Shown one piece after another: positions 35,724 to 45,210 of a stretch of 64,000 nt of DNA. The notes beneath the pieces were generated by a model that did not search any database, was not told where the DNA came from, and was given only the letters and a program-made list of their open reading frames with translations. This stretch comes from Prosthecomicrobium sp. N25 (GTDB lineage: Bacteria > Pseudomonadota > Alphaproteobacteria > Rhizobiales > Ancalomicrobiaceae): positions 531,418 through 595,417 of the forward strand of contig NZ_JBBCAT010000001.1 in the NCBI RefSeq assembly GCF_037203705.1. Reading direction: 5' to 3'. Both the position numbers and the translations under genes were made by a program. Every line of letters begins with the position of its first letter. Position 1 is the stretch's first letter.

Positions 35724-37324
35724 CAGCCCCGACCCGCCCGCCCGCCATGGTGCCCCTGATCCCCGAAACCGCGCCCTTCTCGCCCGAGCAGCGCGCCTGG
35801 CTGAACGGCTTCTTCGCCGGCCTCGTCGGCTTCGACGCCGCCACCCCGGTCGCCGCCCCGGCCCTGCCCGGCGCCGCGCCCGCACCGGCCCCGGAGGACG
35901 ACGGCGCCCCCTGGCACGATCCCGCCATGCCCATCGCCGATCGCATGAAGCTCGCCGAGGGCCGGCCGCTCCCGCGCCGCCTGATGGCCGCCATGGCCCA
36001 GCAGGACTGCGGCCAGTGCGGCTACCTCTGCGACACCTACGCCAAGGCCATCGCGGACGGCGCCGAGACGAAGCTGAACCTCTGCCAGCCCGGCGGCAAG
36101 GAGACGCTACGCATGCTCAAGGCGCTGGTCGAGGCCGACGGCGCCGCCGCGCGCCCCCTCCCGGCCCCCGCGTCACCGACGGCCGCCCCGCCCGCCCGCG
36201 CCGACGACCGCCGTCCGGGCTACGACCGCGCGGCGCCCGTCGAGGCGACCTTCGTGTCCGCCACCCGGCTGAACGGCCCCGGCTCCGCCAAGGAGACTTT
36301 GCACGTCGTCTGGCGCCTGCCCGAGGGATTGGACTACGCGCCGGGCGACAGCTTCGGCATCCTGCCGCGCAACGACCCGGCCCTGGTCGACGCGATCCTG
36401 GCCGCGCTCCACATGCCCGCCGACTTCCCCGTCGCCGGCAAGACGCTGCGGACCGCTCTCATCGAGGACTACGCGCTCGCGCCCGCCCCCGACATGCTGT
36501 TCCAACTCGTCTCCTACATCACGGGCGGCGAGACCCGGCTCAGGGCCAAGGCGCTCGCGGCCGGGGGCGACCCGTTCGGCGACGCCGACAGCCTGGACGT
36601 CCTCGCCGCCCTCGAGCACTTCCCCGGCATCCGGCCCGATCCCGAGGCCTTCCTGGAATGCCTGGAGCCGCTCCAGCCGCGCCTTTACTCCATCTCGTCG
36701 AGCCCCAGGGCCGCCCCCGGCGAACTGACCCTCACGGTCGACGTCGTCCGCTATCCCGTGGCGGGCCGCACCCGCCTCGGGGTCGCCTCGACCGGCATCG
36801 CCGACCGGCTGGCGCCCGGCGACACCGTCAAGGTCTTCGTCTCCCGCGCCCATGGCTTCGCCCTGCCGCGGGACGGGGCCACCCCGATCGTCATGATCGG
36901 CCCGGGCACCGGCATCGCCCCCTTCCGCGCCTTCCTGCAGGAGCGCCTGGCGACCGGGGCGCCCGGCCCCGCCTGGCTCTTCTTCGGCCACCAGCGCGAG
37001 GCGACCGACTTCCTCTACCGCGAGGAACTCGAGGGCCTCCTGGCCCACGGCACCCTGACGCGGCTGTCCACCGCCTGGTCGCGGGACGGCGACGCCAAGG
37101 TCTACGTCCAGGATCGCATGCGGGAGGCCGGCGCGGATCTCTTCGCCTGGCTCGAGCGAGGCGCCCACGTCTATGTCTGCGGCGACGCCAGGCGCATGGC
37201 GTCAGACGTCGACAAGGCCCTGCTCGACATTCTCGCGGAGCAGGGCGGGCTCGCGCCCGAGGCCGCCCGGGCCCGCCTGAAGGCCCTCGCCGAGGCAGGC
37301 CGCTACCAGCGCGACGTCTACTGA
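35720..37324 (+). CDS. CysJ-like NADPH reductase with an Fe-S domain in place of the FMN domain
   Basis: Protein of 534 residues. The N-terminus (PFSPEQRAWLNGFFAGL) resembles CysJ, but no flavodoxin follows. Instead there is a small cysteine domain near residues 93-120 (DCGQCGYLCDTYAKAIADG and LCQPGG) for a 4Fe-4S cluster. After a Pro/Ala linker come the FAD domain (YAPGDSFGILPRND; PRLYSISSSP) and the NADPH domain (MIGPGTGIAPFRAFLQE; VYVCGDARRMASDV; terminal RYQRDVY). It would move NADPH electrons to NirA. It is often annotated as sulfite reductase alpha subunit; the operon points to nitrite. Confidence 0.88.
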   Translation: MTAPTRPPAMVPLIPETAPFSPEQRAWLNGFFAGLVGFDAATPVAAPALPGAAPAPAPEDDGAPWHDPAMPIADRMKLAEGRPLPRRLMAAMAQQDCGQCGYLCDTYAKAIADGAETKLNLCQPGGKETLRMLKALVEADGAAARPLPAPASPTAAPPARADDRRPGYDRAAPVEATFVSATRLNGPGSAKETLHVVWRLPEGLDYAPGDSFGILPRNDPALVDAILAALHMPADFPVAGKTLRTALIEDYALAPAPDMLFQLVSYITGGETRLRAKALAAGGDPFGDADSLDVLAALEHFPGIRPDPEAFLECLEPLQPRLYSISSSPRAAPGELTLTVDVVRYPVAGRTRLGVASTGIADRLAPGDTVKVFVSRAHGFALPRDGATPIVMIGPGTGIAPFRAFLQERLATGAPGPAWLFFGHQREATDFLYREELEGLLAHGTLTRLSTAWSRDGDAKVYVQDRMREAGADLFAWLERGAHVYVCGDARRMASDVDKALLDILAEQGGLAPEAARARLKALAEAGRYQRDVY

Positions 37325-37347
37325 CCCTCCGACACGAGGCTGCCCCC

Positions 37348-40035
37348 ATGCCCGACGGCTCCGGTCCCGCGGTTCAGGTCCGCACCACCTGCCCCTATTG
37401 CGGCGTCGGCTGCGGCGTCCTCATGAAGCCGGACGGCGGCGCCCCGAGCGGCTGGCGGGCGACGGGCGACCCCGACCACCCGGCCAACTTCGGCCGCCTC
37501 TGCTCCAAGGGCTCCGCGCTCGGCGAGACGATCGGCCTCGACGGACGCCTGCTGCATCCCGAGATCGGCGGCCGCCGCGTCTCCTGGGACGAGGCCCTCG
37601 ACGCCGTCGCGCGCGGCTTTGCCCGCTCCATCGAGCGGCACGGGCCGGACTCGGTCGCCCTCTACCTCTCCGGCCAGATCCTGACCGAGGACTACTACGT
37701 CGCCAACAAGCTCGCGAAGGGCTTCCTCGGAACCGCCAACGTCGACACCAACTCCCGCCTCTGCATGGCCTCCTCGGTCGCCGGGCACAAGCGCGCCTTC
37801 GGCGCCGACACCGTGCCGGGCTGCTACGAGGACCTGGACGAGGCCGACCTCCTGGTCCTGGTCGGGTCCAACGCCGCCTGGTGCCACCCGGTCCTGTGGC
37901 AGCGCATGCAGCGCAACCGGGAGACCCGCGGCGCCCGCATCGTGGTGATCGACCCGCGCGCGACCGCCACCGCCGACGGCATCGACCTGCATCTCGCCAT
38001 CGCGCCCGGCATGGACGCCGCCCTCTTCGAGGGCCTGCTCGTCCACCTCGCCGAGACGGGCCGGGTCGACGAGGCCTATGTGGAGGCGCACACCGCCGGC
38101 TTCGGAGCCGCCCTCGCGGCCGCCGTCGCCCGCGTCCCGACCGTCGAGGCCGCGGCGGCCGCCACCGGCCTCGAGGCCGACGCGGTCGCGCTCTTCTTCG
38201 ACCTCTGGGCCGGCACCGGAAAGGTCGTGACCCTCTACAGCCAGGGCGTCAACCAATCCGCCCAGGGCGTCGACAAGGTCGGCGCCATCCTGAACTGCCA
38301 CCTCGCCGCCGGCCGCATCGGACGGCCCGGCACGGGGCCCTTCTCGCTCACCGGCCAGCCGAACGCGATGGGCGGCCGCGAGGTCGGCGGCCTCGCCAAC
38401 CAGCTCGCCGCCCACATGGACTTCGCCCCGGCGGCGATCGACCGGGTCGCCCGCTTCTGGGGCGCGACCCGCATGGCCCGCGAGCCTGGCCTCAAGGCCG
38501 TCGACCTGTTCGACGCCGTCGAGGCCGGGCGCATCCGGGCGCTCTGGATCATCGGCACCAACCCCGCCGTCTCCCTGCCCGAGGCCGACCGTGTGCGGGC
38601 CGCGCTCGGGCGGCTCGACTGCCTGGTCGTCTCCGAGGTGGTCGCCTCCAACGACACGATCGGCCCCGCCCATGTCCGCCTGCCGGCCGCCGCCTGGGGC
38701 GAGAAGGGCGGGACGGTCACCAATTCCGAACGGCGGGTGTCGCGACAGCGGCCCTTCCTCGACCTTCCGGGCGAGGCGCGGCCGGACTGGTGGGCGCTCG
38801 CCGAAGTCGGCCGCCGTCTCGCGCCCGCCGACGCCTTCGCGTACGAGGACGCCGCCGCCGTCTACCGGGAGCACGCCGCCCTGTCGGCCTTCGAGAACGA
38901 CGGGACGCGCGACTTCGATCTCGGCGCCCACGCGGCCATCGACCGCGCCGGCTACGACGCCCTGCCGCCCTTCCAGTGGCCGCTGCCGAAGGGGACCGCC
39001 ACGGGTCGCTCCCGCTTCTTCGCCGAGGGCGGCTTCTACACCCCCGACCGCCGCGCCCGCTTCGTCGTGCCGGCCCCGCCTGCCCTCGCCGAGACGGCCC
39101 GCGAGCCGTTTCCGCTCGTCCTCAACACCGGCCGCGTCCGCGACCAGTGGCACACGATGACGCGCACGGGGAAGAGCCCCACTCTCGGCCAGCACCGGCC
39201 GGAGCCCCTGGTCGAAGTCCACCCCGATGATGCCGAACGGGCCGGCCTGACCGACGGCGGCCTCGCCCGGCTCCGCAATGCGCGCGGCACAGCCGTCCTG
39301 CGGGTCGCCGTGACGGAGGCGCAGCGGCGCGGGTCGGTCTTCGCCCCCATCCACTGGTCGGACGAGAATGCCTCGGCGGCGCGGATCGGCGCCCTGGTGG
39401 CGAGCCGGGTCGACCCGATCTCGGGCCAGCCCGAGGCGAAAGCGACCCCGGTGGCGATTGGTCCCGTCGAGGCCGGCCTGGAGGCGGTGCTGGTCACGCT
39501 CGACGCCCCGGCGCGCGCCCGGCTGGAGGCCTCCGGCGCCCTCTACTGGGCCCGCACCCGGATCGCCGGCGGCTGGGCGACCTTTCTCGCGCTCCCGGCC
39601 GCTGCCGCGGAGGACTGGCCCGCCCTGGCCGCCGGCCTCCTCGCCACGGTCCCGGACGACCTTGTCGCGGCGGGCGATCCCGCCGCGCGCCACTTCCGGG
39701 CCGCCCGCTACCGGGACGGCCGCCTCGCCGGCGCCCTGGTCCTCGCCCCCGCGCCGGAACGCCCGGCCTGGGCCCACCTGAAGGACCTGCTCGGCGCCGA
39801 CCCCTCCGGCGCCCTGCGGCGCCGCGCCCCGCTCGCCAGCCGCTCCGCCGCCGGCGCGCCGGACCCCGGCCCGACCGTCTGCGCCTGCTTCGCCGTCGGC
39901 CGCAACGCCATCGAGGCGGCGGCTCGGAACGGCTGCGCCACGCCGGCCGCGATCGGCGAGACCCTCAAGGCCGGCACCAACTGCGGCTCCTGCCTGCCGG
40001 AGATCCGCCGGCTCCTGGAGACGGTCCGCGCGTGA
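37348..40035 (+). CDS. nasA: Assimilatory nitrate reductase, catalytic subunit, with C-terminal BFD domain
   Basis: Molybdopterin enzyme of 895 residues that reduces nitrate to nitrite in the cytoplasm. The 4Fe-4S motif is TCPYCGVGCGVL near residue 13, completed by GRLCSKGSALG. The molybdopterin domain includes NTNSRLCMASSV-type DTNSRLCMASSVAGHKRAFG (active-site region), TLYSQGVNQSAQG and GPFSLTGQPNAMGGREVGGL. The last 50 residues are a BFD-like 2Fe-2S domain (VCACFAVGRNAIEAA, TNCGSCLPEIRRLL). No signal peptide is present, so it is the assimilatory and not the periplasmic form. GAGG lies before ATG 37348, 23 bases after the previous stop. Confidence 0.94.
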   Translation: MPDGSGPAVQVRTTCPYCGVGCGVLMKPDGGAPSGWRATGDPDHPANFGRLCSKGSALGETIGLDGRLLHPEIGGRRVSWDEALDAVARGFARSIERHGPDSVALYLSGQILTEDYYVANKLAKGFLGTANVDTNSRLCMASSVAGHKRAFGADTVPGCYEDLDEADLLVLVGSNAAWCHPVLWQRMQRNRETRGARIVVIDPRATATADGIDLHLAIAPGMDAALFEGLLVHLAETGRVDEAYVEAHTAGFGAALAAAVARVPTVEAAAAATGLEADAVALFFDLWAGTGKVVTLYSQGVNQSAQGVDKVGAILNCHLAAGRIGRPGTGPFSLTGQPNAMGGREVGGLANQLAAHMDFAPAAIDRVARFWGATRMAREPGLKAVDLFDAVEAGRIRALWIIGTNPAVSLPEADRVRAALGRLDCLVVSEVVASNDTIGPAHVRLPAAAWGEKGGTVTNSERRVSRQRPFLDLPGEARPDWWALAEVGRRLAPADAFAYEDAAAVYREHAALSAFENDGTRDFDLGAHAAIDRAGYDALPPFQWPLPKGTATGRSRFFAEGGFYTPDRRARFVVPAPPALAETAREPFPLVLNTGRVRDQWHTMTRTGKSPTLGQHRPEPLVEVHPDDAERAGLTDGGLARLRNARGTAVLRVAVTEAQRRGSVFAPIHWSDENASAARIGALVASRVDPISGQPEAKATPVAIGPVEAGLEAVLVTLDAPARARLEASGALYWARTRIAGGWATFLALPAAAAEDWPALAAGLLATVPDDLVAAGDPAARHFRAARYRDGRLAGALVLAPAPERPAWAHLKDLLGADPSGALRRRAPLASRSAAGAPDPGPTVCACFAVGRNAIEAAARNGCATPAAIGETLKAGTNCGSCLPEIRRLLETVRA

Positions 40036-40046
40036 CCCGGGCGGGC

Positions 40047-40556
40047 TCAGCGCTCGAAGAGCACGACCGGCTTGCCCGCGTAGGCCGTCTGCGCGAAGGG
40101 CCGGAAGCCGAGCTTCTCGGCGACCCGGATGGACGCCCGGTGAGCGGGCTCGATCATCGCCGTGAACCGCTTGCCCGGCCAGGCCGCCGAGGCCCAGCCT
40201 ATCGCCGCGTCCATCGCCTCGGTGGCGATCCCGCGGCCCCAGGCGGGGCTGACGAGGCTCCACCCCGCCTCGAGCGTCCCCTCGATCGAGGGCTCGATCG
40301 TCCGCTTCACGTCGTGGAATCCCGCCTCGCCCAGGAAAGCGCCCGTGACCCGGTCGAGGACGGCGAAATAGCCGAAGCCCAGGTGGTGCCAGACGCCGGC
40401 CTGGCGCAGGAACCGGCCCCAGGCCTCCTCGCGGGACAGCGGCGCCCCGCCGATGAAGCGCATCACCGCCGGGTCCGCCCGCATCGCCGCGTAGGCCGGG
40501 AAATCGTCCCGGCGGTAGGGCCTGAGCAGGAGGCGATCGGTTTCGAGAAAGGGCAT
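40047..40556 (-). CDS. GNAT family N-acetyltransferase (RimJ/RimL-like)
   Basis: Protein of 169 residues with the RimJ/RimL-type acetyltransferase layout. It shows ETDRLLLRPYRRDDFPAYAA at the N-terminus, the acetyl-CoA loop WGRGIATEAMDAAIGWA near 110, and HRASIRVAEKLGF near 140. Targets are often protein N-termini or small molecules; none can be inferred here. It is convergent with nasA, 11 bases apart, and alone. Confidence 0.88.
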   Translation of the reverse strand: MPFLETDRLLLRPYRRDDFPAYAAMRADPAVMRFIGGAPLSREEAWGRFLRQAGVWHHLGFGYFAVLDRVTGAFLGEAGFHDVKRTIEPSIEGTLEAGWSLVSPAWGRGIATEAMDAAIGWASAAWPGKRFTAMIEPAHRASIRVAEKLGFRPFAQTAYAGKPVVLFER

Positions 40557-40726
40557 CGCGGAGCTCCGACGCTCTGGGACAGGGCCGCGAGCCTAGCCGC
40601 TTCCTCCCCCGGCCTCCACATGCCCCCAGGGCAAGGCGTCGCGGCCGCGCTCGGCAGCCATGACTTGAACCCCGCCGCCCTTCTCTGCGAGGCTCGCCCA
40701 TCCGCCGTACCGGGAGGCACGCATCC

Positions 40727-42145
40727 ATGCGCAACGAAGCCCTGATCTGGGACCGCGTCGACGCCCACCGCGAGGATCTCGTCGGCCTCGCCGACCGGGT
40801 CTGGGGCACGCCCGAGACGCTCTACGCCGAATGGCGCTCCTCCGCCGAGCACGCCGCCATGTTGCGAGCCAAGGGCTTCCGGGTCACCGAGGAGGCCGCC
40901 GGCATCCCGACCGCCGTCGTCGGCGAGGCGGGGGAGGGCGGCCCGGTCATCGCCATCCTGGGCGAATACGATGCCCTGCCGGGCCTCAGCCAGGTCGCCG
41001 GCATCGCCGAGCCGAAGCCCGTCGAGGCCGGCGGCAACGGCCACGGCTGCGGCCACAACCTGCTCGGCGCCGCCGCGCTGCTGGCCGCCACCGCCCTCAA
41101 GGACTGGCTCGCCGAGACCGGCACGCCCGGCCGCGTCCGCTACTACGGCTGTCCGGCCGAGGAGGGCGGCGCCGCCAAGTCCTTCATGGTCCGCGCCGGG
41201 CTCTTCGACGACGTCGCCGCCGCCATCACCTGGCACCCGGCGGCCATGACCCGGGTCGACGAGGCCGAGAGCCTCGCCAACACCCGCATCGACTTCACCT
41301 TCACGGGCCGCGCCAGCCACGCCGCCGCCTCGCCCCATCTCGGCCGCAGCGCGCTCGATGCGGTCGAACTGATGTCGGTCGGCGTGAACTACCTGCGCGA
41401 GCACGTGCCGCAGGAGAGCCGCATCCACTACGCCTACCTGGACGCGGGCGGCATCGCCCCGAACGTGGTGCAGGCGCGCGCCAAGGTCCGCTATGCCGTG
41501 CGCTCCACGACACTCGACGGCATGCTGGCCCTCAACGAGCGGGTCCGGAAGGTCGCCCTCGGCGCCGCCATGATGACCGAGACCGACGTGGACGTGCGCA
41601 TCGTCTCCGCTGTCTCCAACATGCTCGCCAACGAGCCGCTCCGCCGCGCCATGCAGGCGGCCTTCGACGCCCTCGGCGGGGTCGCGTTCGACGACGCCGA
41701 CCGGGACTACGCGGGCCGCATCCAGGCGACGCTGACGGAGGCCGACATCCTCGCCGAGTACCGCGCGGCGGGTCTCGACCCCCGCAAGGGCGAGGTGCTC
41801 TGCGACTACGTGCTGCCGCTCGACCGCCGCGGCCAGAAGGCGCTCGCCTCCACGGACGTCGCCGACGTGAGCTGGAAGACCCCGACCGTCGAGGCGCGGG
41901 TGGCGACCCACGCGATCGGCACGCCGGGCCACTCCTGGCAGATCACCGCCCAGGGCAAGTCGCCCGCCGCCCACAAGGGCATGACCCACGCCGCCAAGGT
42001 CATGGCCCAGACCGCCACCATGCTGTTCGCCGACCCCGCGCTCCTCGACGAGGCCCGGCGCGACCACGCCCGCCGGCTCGCCGCGCGGCCCTACGTCTGC
42101 CCGATCCCGGACGACGTCGGCCCGCCGCTCCAGCCCCGGCCCTGA
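40727..42145 (+). CDS. M20 family metallopeptidase (AbgB-like amidohydrolase)
   Basis: Zinc peptidase of 472 residues. Metal-site motifs are GEYDALPGLSQV, NGHGCGHNLLGAAALLAATA near 108 and YYGCPAEEGGAAKSFM near 143. The dimerisation lid contains FTGRASHAAASPHLGRSALD. A late THAIGTPGHSWQ supplies another ligand. The longer lid and CGHNLLG resemble p-aminobenzoyl-glutamate hydrolase subunit B and related amidohydrolases; the substrate is unknown. It is convergent with the helicase gene, four bases apart. Confidence 0.88.
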   Translation: MRNEALIWDRVDAHREDLVGLADRVWGTPETLYAEWRSSAEHAAMLRAKGFRVTEEAAGIPTAVVGEAGEGGPVIAILGEYDALPGLSQVAGIAEPKPVEAGGNGHGCGHNLLGAAALLAATALKDWLAETGTPGRVRYYGCPAEEGGAAKSFMVRAGLFDDVAAAITWHPAAMTRVDEAESLANTRIDFTFTGRASHAAASPHLGRSALDAVELMSVGVNYLREHVPQESRIHYAYLDAGGIAPNVVQARAKVRYAVRSTTLDGMLALNERVRKVALGAAMMTETDVDVRIVSAVSNMLANEPLRRAMQAAFDALGGVAFDDADRDYAGRIQATLTEADILAEYRAAGLDPRKGEVLCDYVLPLDRRGQKALASTDVADVSWKTPTVEARVATHAIGTPGHSWQITAQGKSPAAHKGMTHAAKVMAQTATMLFADPALLDEARRDHARRLAARPYVCPIPDDVGPPLQPRP

Positions 42146-42149
42146 GGGA

Positions 42150-44684
42150 TCAGTCGGCCGCCATCGCCTCCGCCACGATGGCGTCCGCGGCCTCGCGAAG
42201 CAGGCTTTCGTCCGCCTCGCCCGGCACGCGCTCCTTGCCGATCTCGATCATAATCGGCACGGCGAGCGGCGAGATCCGGTCGAGGCGCTTGAGGACGATG
42301 TGATCGCGGATGCGCGCCAGCATCGCGCCGATGCGGCCGATGTCGAGGAGGCCCGCCGAGGCGTCGGCCCAGGTGGCGCGGAGCAGGATGTGGTCCGGCT
42401 CGTGGCTCCTGAGCACGTCGTAGACGAGGTCGGTCGAGACGGTGACCTGCCGGCCCGACTTCTCTTGGCCGGGATGCCGCCGCTCGACCAGCCCGGCGAT
42501 GACGGCGTTGTTGCGGAAGGTGCGCTTCAGGAGGTAGCTGTCGGCCATCCAGGCTTCCAGGTCGTCGCCCAGCATGTCCTCGTCGAACAGCGCCGGCAGC
42601 GACGGCCGGCCCTCGGCGAAGAGCCGGCCAAGATCCTCCACGGCCCAGATCCCGAGCGCATAGTCGGTCGCCACGAATCCGAGCGGCCGCGCCCGCGCCC
42701 GCTCCAGCCGCCGGGTGAGCAGCATGCCGAGCGTCTGGTGCGCGAGCCGGCCCTCGAACGGGTAGGCCACCATGTAATGCTTGGCGGCGCGCGGGAAGGT
42801 CTCGATCAGGAGTTCGTCGCGCTTCGGCAGGATGGAGCGGAGCCTCTGGATGCGCAGCCACTCGGCGACCTGCTCCGGCAGTGCGCCCCAGCTCTCCGGA
42901 TCGGCCAGCATGCGCCGCACCTGGTCGGCGAGATACGTGGAGAGCGGGAACTTGCCGCCCATGTAGGAGGGGATGCGCGGGCTCTCGTCCTTGGTGCGGG
43001 TGACCAGCGCCTCGTTCTCGCGGATCGTCTCGAACCGTAGCACCTCGCCGCCGAACAGGAAGGTGTCGCCCCGGCTCATGGTCTCGAAGAAGAACTCCTC
43101 CATCTCGCCGAGCATCCGCCCGCCCCGCGCCGGCGTGCCGCCCGCCACCTTGGAGACGAGCCGGACCTTCAGCATCGGGCTCTCCACGATGGTCCCGACG
43201 TTGAGCCGGTAGGCCTGCGCGATCTGCGGGTTGGAGACGCGCCAGAGGCCGTCCTTCCGGCGTCGGATCCTGGCGTAGCGCTCGTAGGTCCTGAGCGCGT
43301 AGCCGCCCGTCGCCACGAAGTCGACCACCCGGTCGAAGGTCGCCCGGTCGAGCCCGCGGTAGGGGTAGGCCGACGTCACCTCGGCGAAGAGATCCTCGTC
43401 CGCGAAGGGCGCCGCCACCGCCATGCCGAGCACGTGCTGGGCGAGGACGTCGAGACCGCCGGGCCGGATCGGCGGCGTGTCCTGGTCGCCCAGGTAGTTG
43501 GCGTCGAGCGCCGCCCGGCACTCCATCACCTCGAACCGGTTGGCCGGGACCAGGATTGCCCGGCTCGGCTCGTCGAGCCGATGGTTGGCCCGCCCGATCC
43601 GCTGGGCGAGCCGGCTCGCCCCCTTGGGCGCGCCGACATGGACGACCAGGTCGACGTCGCCCCAGTCGATGCCCAGGTCGAGCGTCGAGGTCGCCACCAC
43701 GGCGTCGAGCCCGCCGGTCGCCATCGCGGCCTCGACGCGGCGGCGCTGCGCCACGTCGAGGGAGCCGTGGTGCAGCGCGATCCTGAGATTGTCGTCGTTG
43801 ATGGTCCAGAGCTCCTGGAACACCATCTCGGCCTGGCTGCGCGTGTTGACGAAGATCAGCGTCGTCTTCGCGGCTTTCAGCGCGGCGTAGACCTCCGCCA
43901 TGGCGTAGCGGGCGGAATGTCCCGCCCAGGGGATCCGCTCCGCCGAGTCCAGGATCCGGATCTCCGGCTTGGCCCCGCCCGCGATCGCCACCACGTCGGC
44001 CGTGGCGCCGGCGCCCTCCTGGGGCACCAGCCAGGCGGCGAGTTCCTCCGGGTTGGAGACCGTCGCCGACAGGCCGACCGTCCTGAGCCCCGGCGCCAGC
44101 TTGCGCAGCCGCGAAAGTCCGAGCGCCAGGAGGTCGCCCCGCTTGGACGTGACGAGTGCGTGAAGCTCGTCGAACACCACTGTGCGGAGGTCGCCGAACA
44201 GCGTCTCGGCCTCCGACGAGGCGATCAGCAGCGCCACCTGCTCGGGCGTCGTCATGAGGATGTCGGGCGGTTCGGACTTCTGCCGCTGCCGCTTGTGCGC
44301 CGGCGTGTCGCCTGTCCGCGTCTCCACCCGGATCGGCAGACCCATCTCGGCGATCGGCGCTTCGACGTTGCGCGCGACGTCCACCGCGAGCGCCTTGAGG
44401 GGCGAGACGTAGAGCGTGTGGATGCCCCGGCGCGCCACCCCGCGCCCGGCCGCCACGAGCCGCGGCGGAGGCCGCTCCGAGAGGGCGACGAGGCTCGGCA
44501 GGAAGCCGGCGAGCGTCTTTCCGGCGCCCGTCGGTGCGATCAGCAGGGCCGACCGGCCCGCGGCGGCCTTCTGCAGGAGCTCGACCTGGTGCGGCCGCGG
44601 CGCCCAGCCGCGCGAGGCGAACCACGCCGCGAAACGGGCGGGGAGAAGCAGGGCGGGATCCTCGAAGCTCTGCGGCGCGCTCAC
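42150..44684 (-). CDS. Ligase-associated DNA damage response DEXH helicase (Lhr-like)
   Basis: Superfamily 2 helicase of 844 residues. Walker A is LIAPTGAGKTLAGFLPSL near 47, the DEXH box is VVFDELHALV near 160, motif III-like TVGLSATVSN near 192, and motif VI is QRIGRANHRLDEPSR near 350. The Lhr-type C-terminal half follows. This family is found with an exonuclease and an ATP-dependent ligase, which lie 2.1 kb away at 46783-49484. There is no ATG near the conserved start; I place it at GTG 44684 (VSAPQSFEDPALLLP) without a clear ribosome site. Tandem terminators lie just upstream. Confidence 0.88.
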   Translation of the reverse strand: MSAPQSFEDPALLLPARFAAWFASRGWAPRPHQVELLQKAAAGRSALLIAPTGAGKTLAGFLPSLVALSERPPPRLVAAGRGVARRGIHTLYVSPLKALAVDVARNVEAPIAEMGLPIRVETRTGDTPAHKRQRQKSEPPDILMTTPEQVALLIASSEAETLFGDLRTVVFDELHALVTSKRGDLLALGLSRLRKLAPGLRTVGLSATVSNPEELAAWLVPQEGAGATADVVAIAGGAKPEIRILDSAERIPWAGHSARYAMAEVYAALKAAKTTLIFVNTRSQAEMVFQELWTINDDNLRIALHHGSLDVAQRRRVEAAMATGGLDAVVATSTLDLGIDWGDVDLVVHVGAPKGASRLAQRIGRANHRLDEPSRAILVPANRFEVMECRAALDANYLGDQDTPPIRPGGLDVLAQHVLGMAVAAPFADEDLFAEVTSAYPYRGLDRATFDRVVDFVATGGYALRTYERYARIRRRKDGLWRVSNPQIAQAYRLNVGTIVESPMLKVRLVSKVAGGTPARGGRMLGEMEEFFFETMSRGDTFLFGGEVLRFETIRENEALVTRTKDESPRIPSYMGGKFPLSTYLADQVRRMLADPESWGALPEQVAEWLRIQRLRSILPKRDELLIETFPRAAKHYMVAYPFEGRLAHQTLGMLLTRRLERARARPLGFVATDYALGIWAVEDLGRLFAEGRPSLPALFDEDMLGDDLEAWMADSYLLKRTFRNNAVIAGLVERRHPGQEKSGRQVTVSTDLVYDVLRSHEPDHILLRATWADASAGLLDIGRIGAMLARIRDHIVLKRLDRISPLAVPIMIEIGKERVPGEADESLLREAADAIVAEAMAAD

Positions 44685-44734
44685 GCCCAAGAGGTAGCGC
44701 CCGGCGCCGCCGAGCGGAAGCCGCCGCGGTCGCG

Positions 44735-44800
44735 AAAAAGGCCGGGATCGCTCGGAGCCCCGGCCTTCCATAAGGAAAGGGCCGGGATCGCTCCCGGCCC
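44735..44800 (-). terminator. Tandem intrinsic terminators after the secreted repeat protein gene
   Basis: On the minus strand, a first hairpin (44800-44779, GGGCCGGGA/TCCCGGCCC) with TTTCCTT is followed by a second (44765-44740) with five T. Both contain the same GCCGGGATCGCTC stretch, so one probably arose by duplication. Confidence 0.82.
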
Positions 44801-44820
44801 CGGATCGGTCTCGCGACCGA

Positions 44821-45210
44821 TTACTGGCAGTCCTTCCACTCGTAGGGCTCGCCCTTGTAGTCGTAGCGCGTGGACGTCACGCAGCCGCGCTGCTTGACGA
44901 TCCGGTCGCGATAGACGACCCGCGGCTGGGCCGGGACGGGGGCCTCGGAGTAGTAGGGGCCGGGCGCGTAATTGTAGTAGGGGCCCGGCGCGTAGTTGTA
45001 GTAGGGGCCCGGGGCATAGCCGTAGGGCCCGTAGCTGCTCGCAGCCGCCGCGCCGACGGCGCCGCCGACTATCAAGCCCGTCGCGAGACCCGCGCCGGCG
45101 CCCCAGCCCCAGCCGCCGTGATGGTGGTGGCGCGGTGCCGCGTCGGCCGTGCTGACGAAGGAAGTCGCGAGAAGGGCGGCGCCGATGGCCGCCACTGCGG
45201 TTTTCTTCAT
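44821..45210 (-). CDS. Small secreted protein with YNYAPGPY repeats
   Basis: Protein of 129 residues. A signal peptide (MKKTAVAAIGAALLATSFVS, cut near ADA-AP) is followed by a His-rich stretch, a glycine-zipper-like segment (GAGAGLATGLIVGGAVGAAA), three Tyr/Pro repeats (YAPGPYYN) and a conserved basic end with two cysteines (RGCVTSTRYDYKGEPYEWKD, C). Family members of this shape occur in Hyphomicrobiales envelopes with unknown function. Two terminators follow the stop. Confidence 0.82.
   Translation of the reverse strand: MKKTAVAAIGAALLATSFVSTADAAPRHHHHGGWGWGAGAGLATGLIVGGAVGAAAASSYGPYGYAPGPYYNYAPGPYYNYAPGPYYSEAPVPAQPRVVYRDRIVKQRGCVTSTRYDYKGEPYEWKDCQ
44951..45022 (-). repeat. Three tandem 24-base repeats inside the secreted protein gene
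   Basis: Units at 44951-44974, 44975-44998 and 44999-45022 encode YAPGPYYN-type octapeptides. The first two differ at two positions; the third is more diverged at its end. Confidence 0.88.

Noticed and set aside
44951-45022. The 24-base tandem repeats as a CRISPR array.
   Set aside because: Units are directly adjacent without spacers and encode an in-frame peptide repeat.
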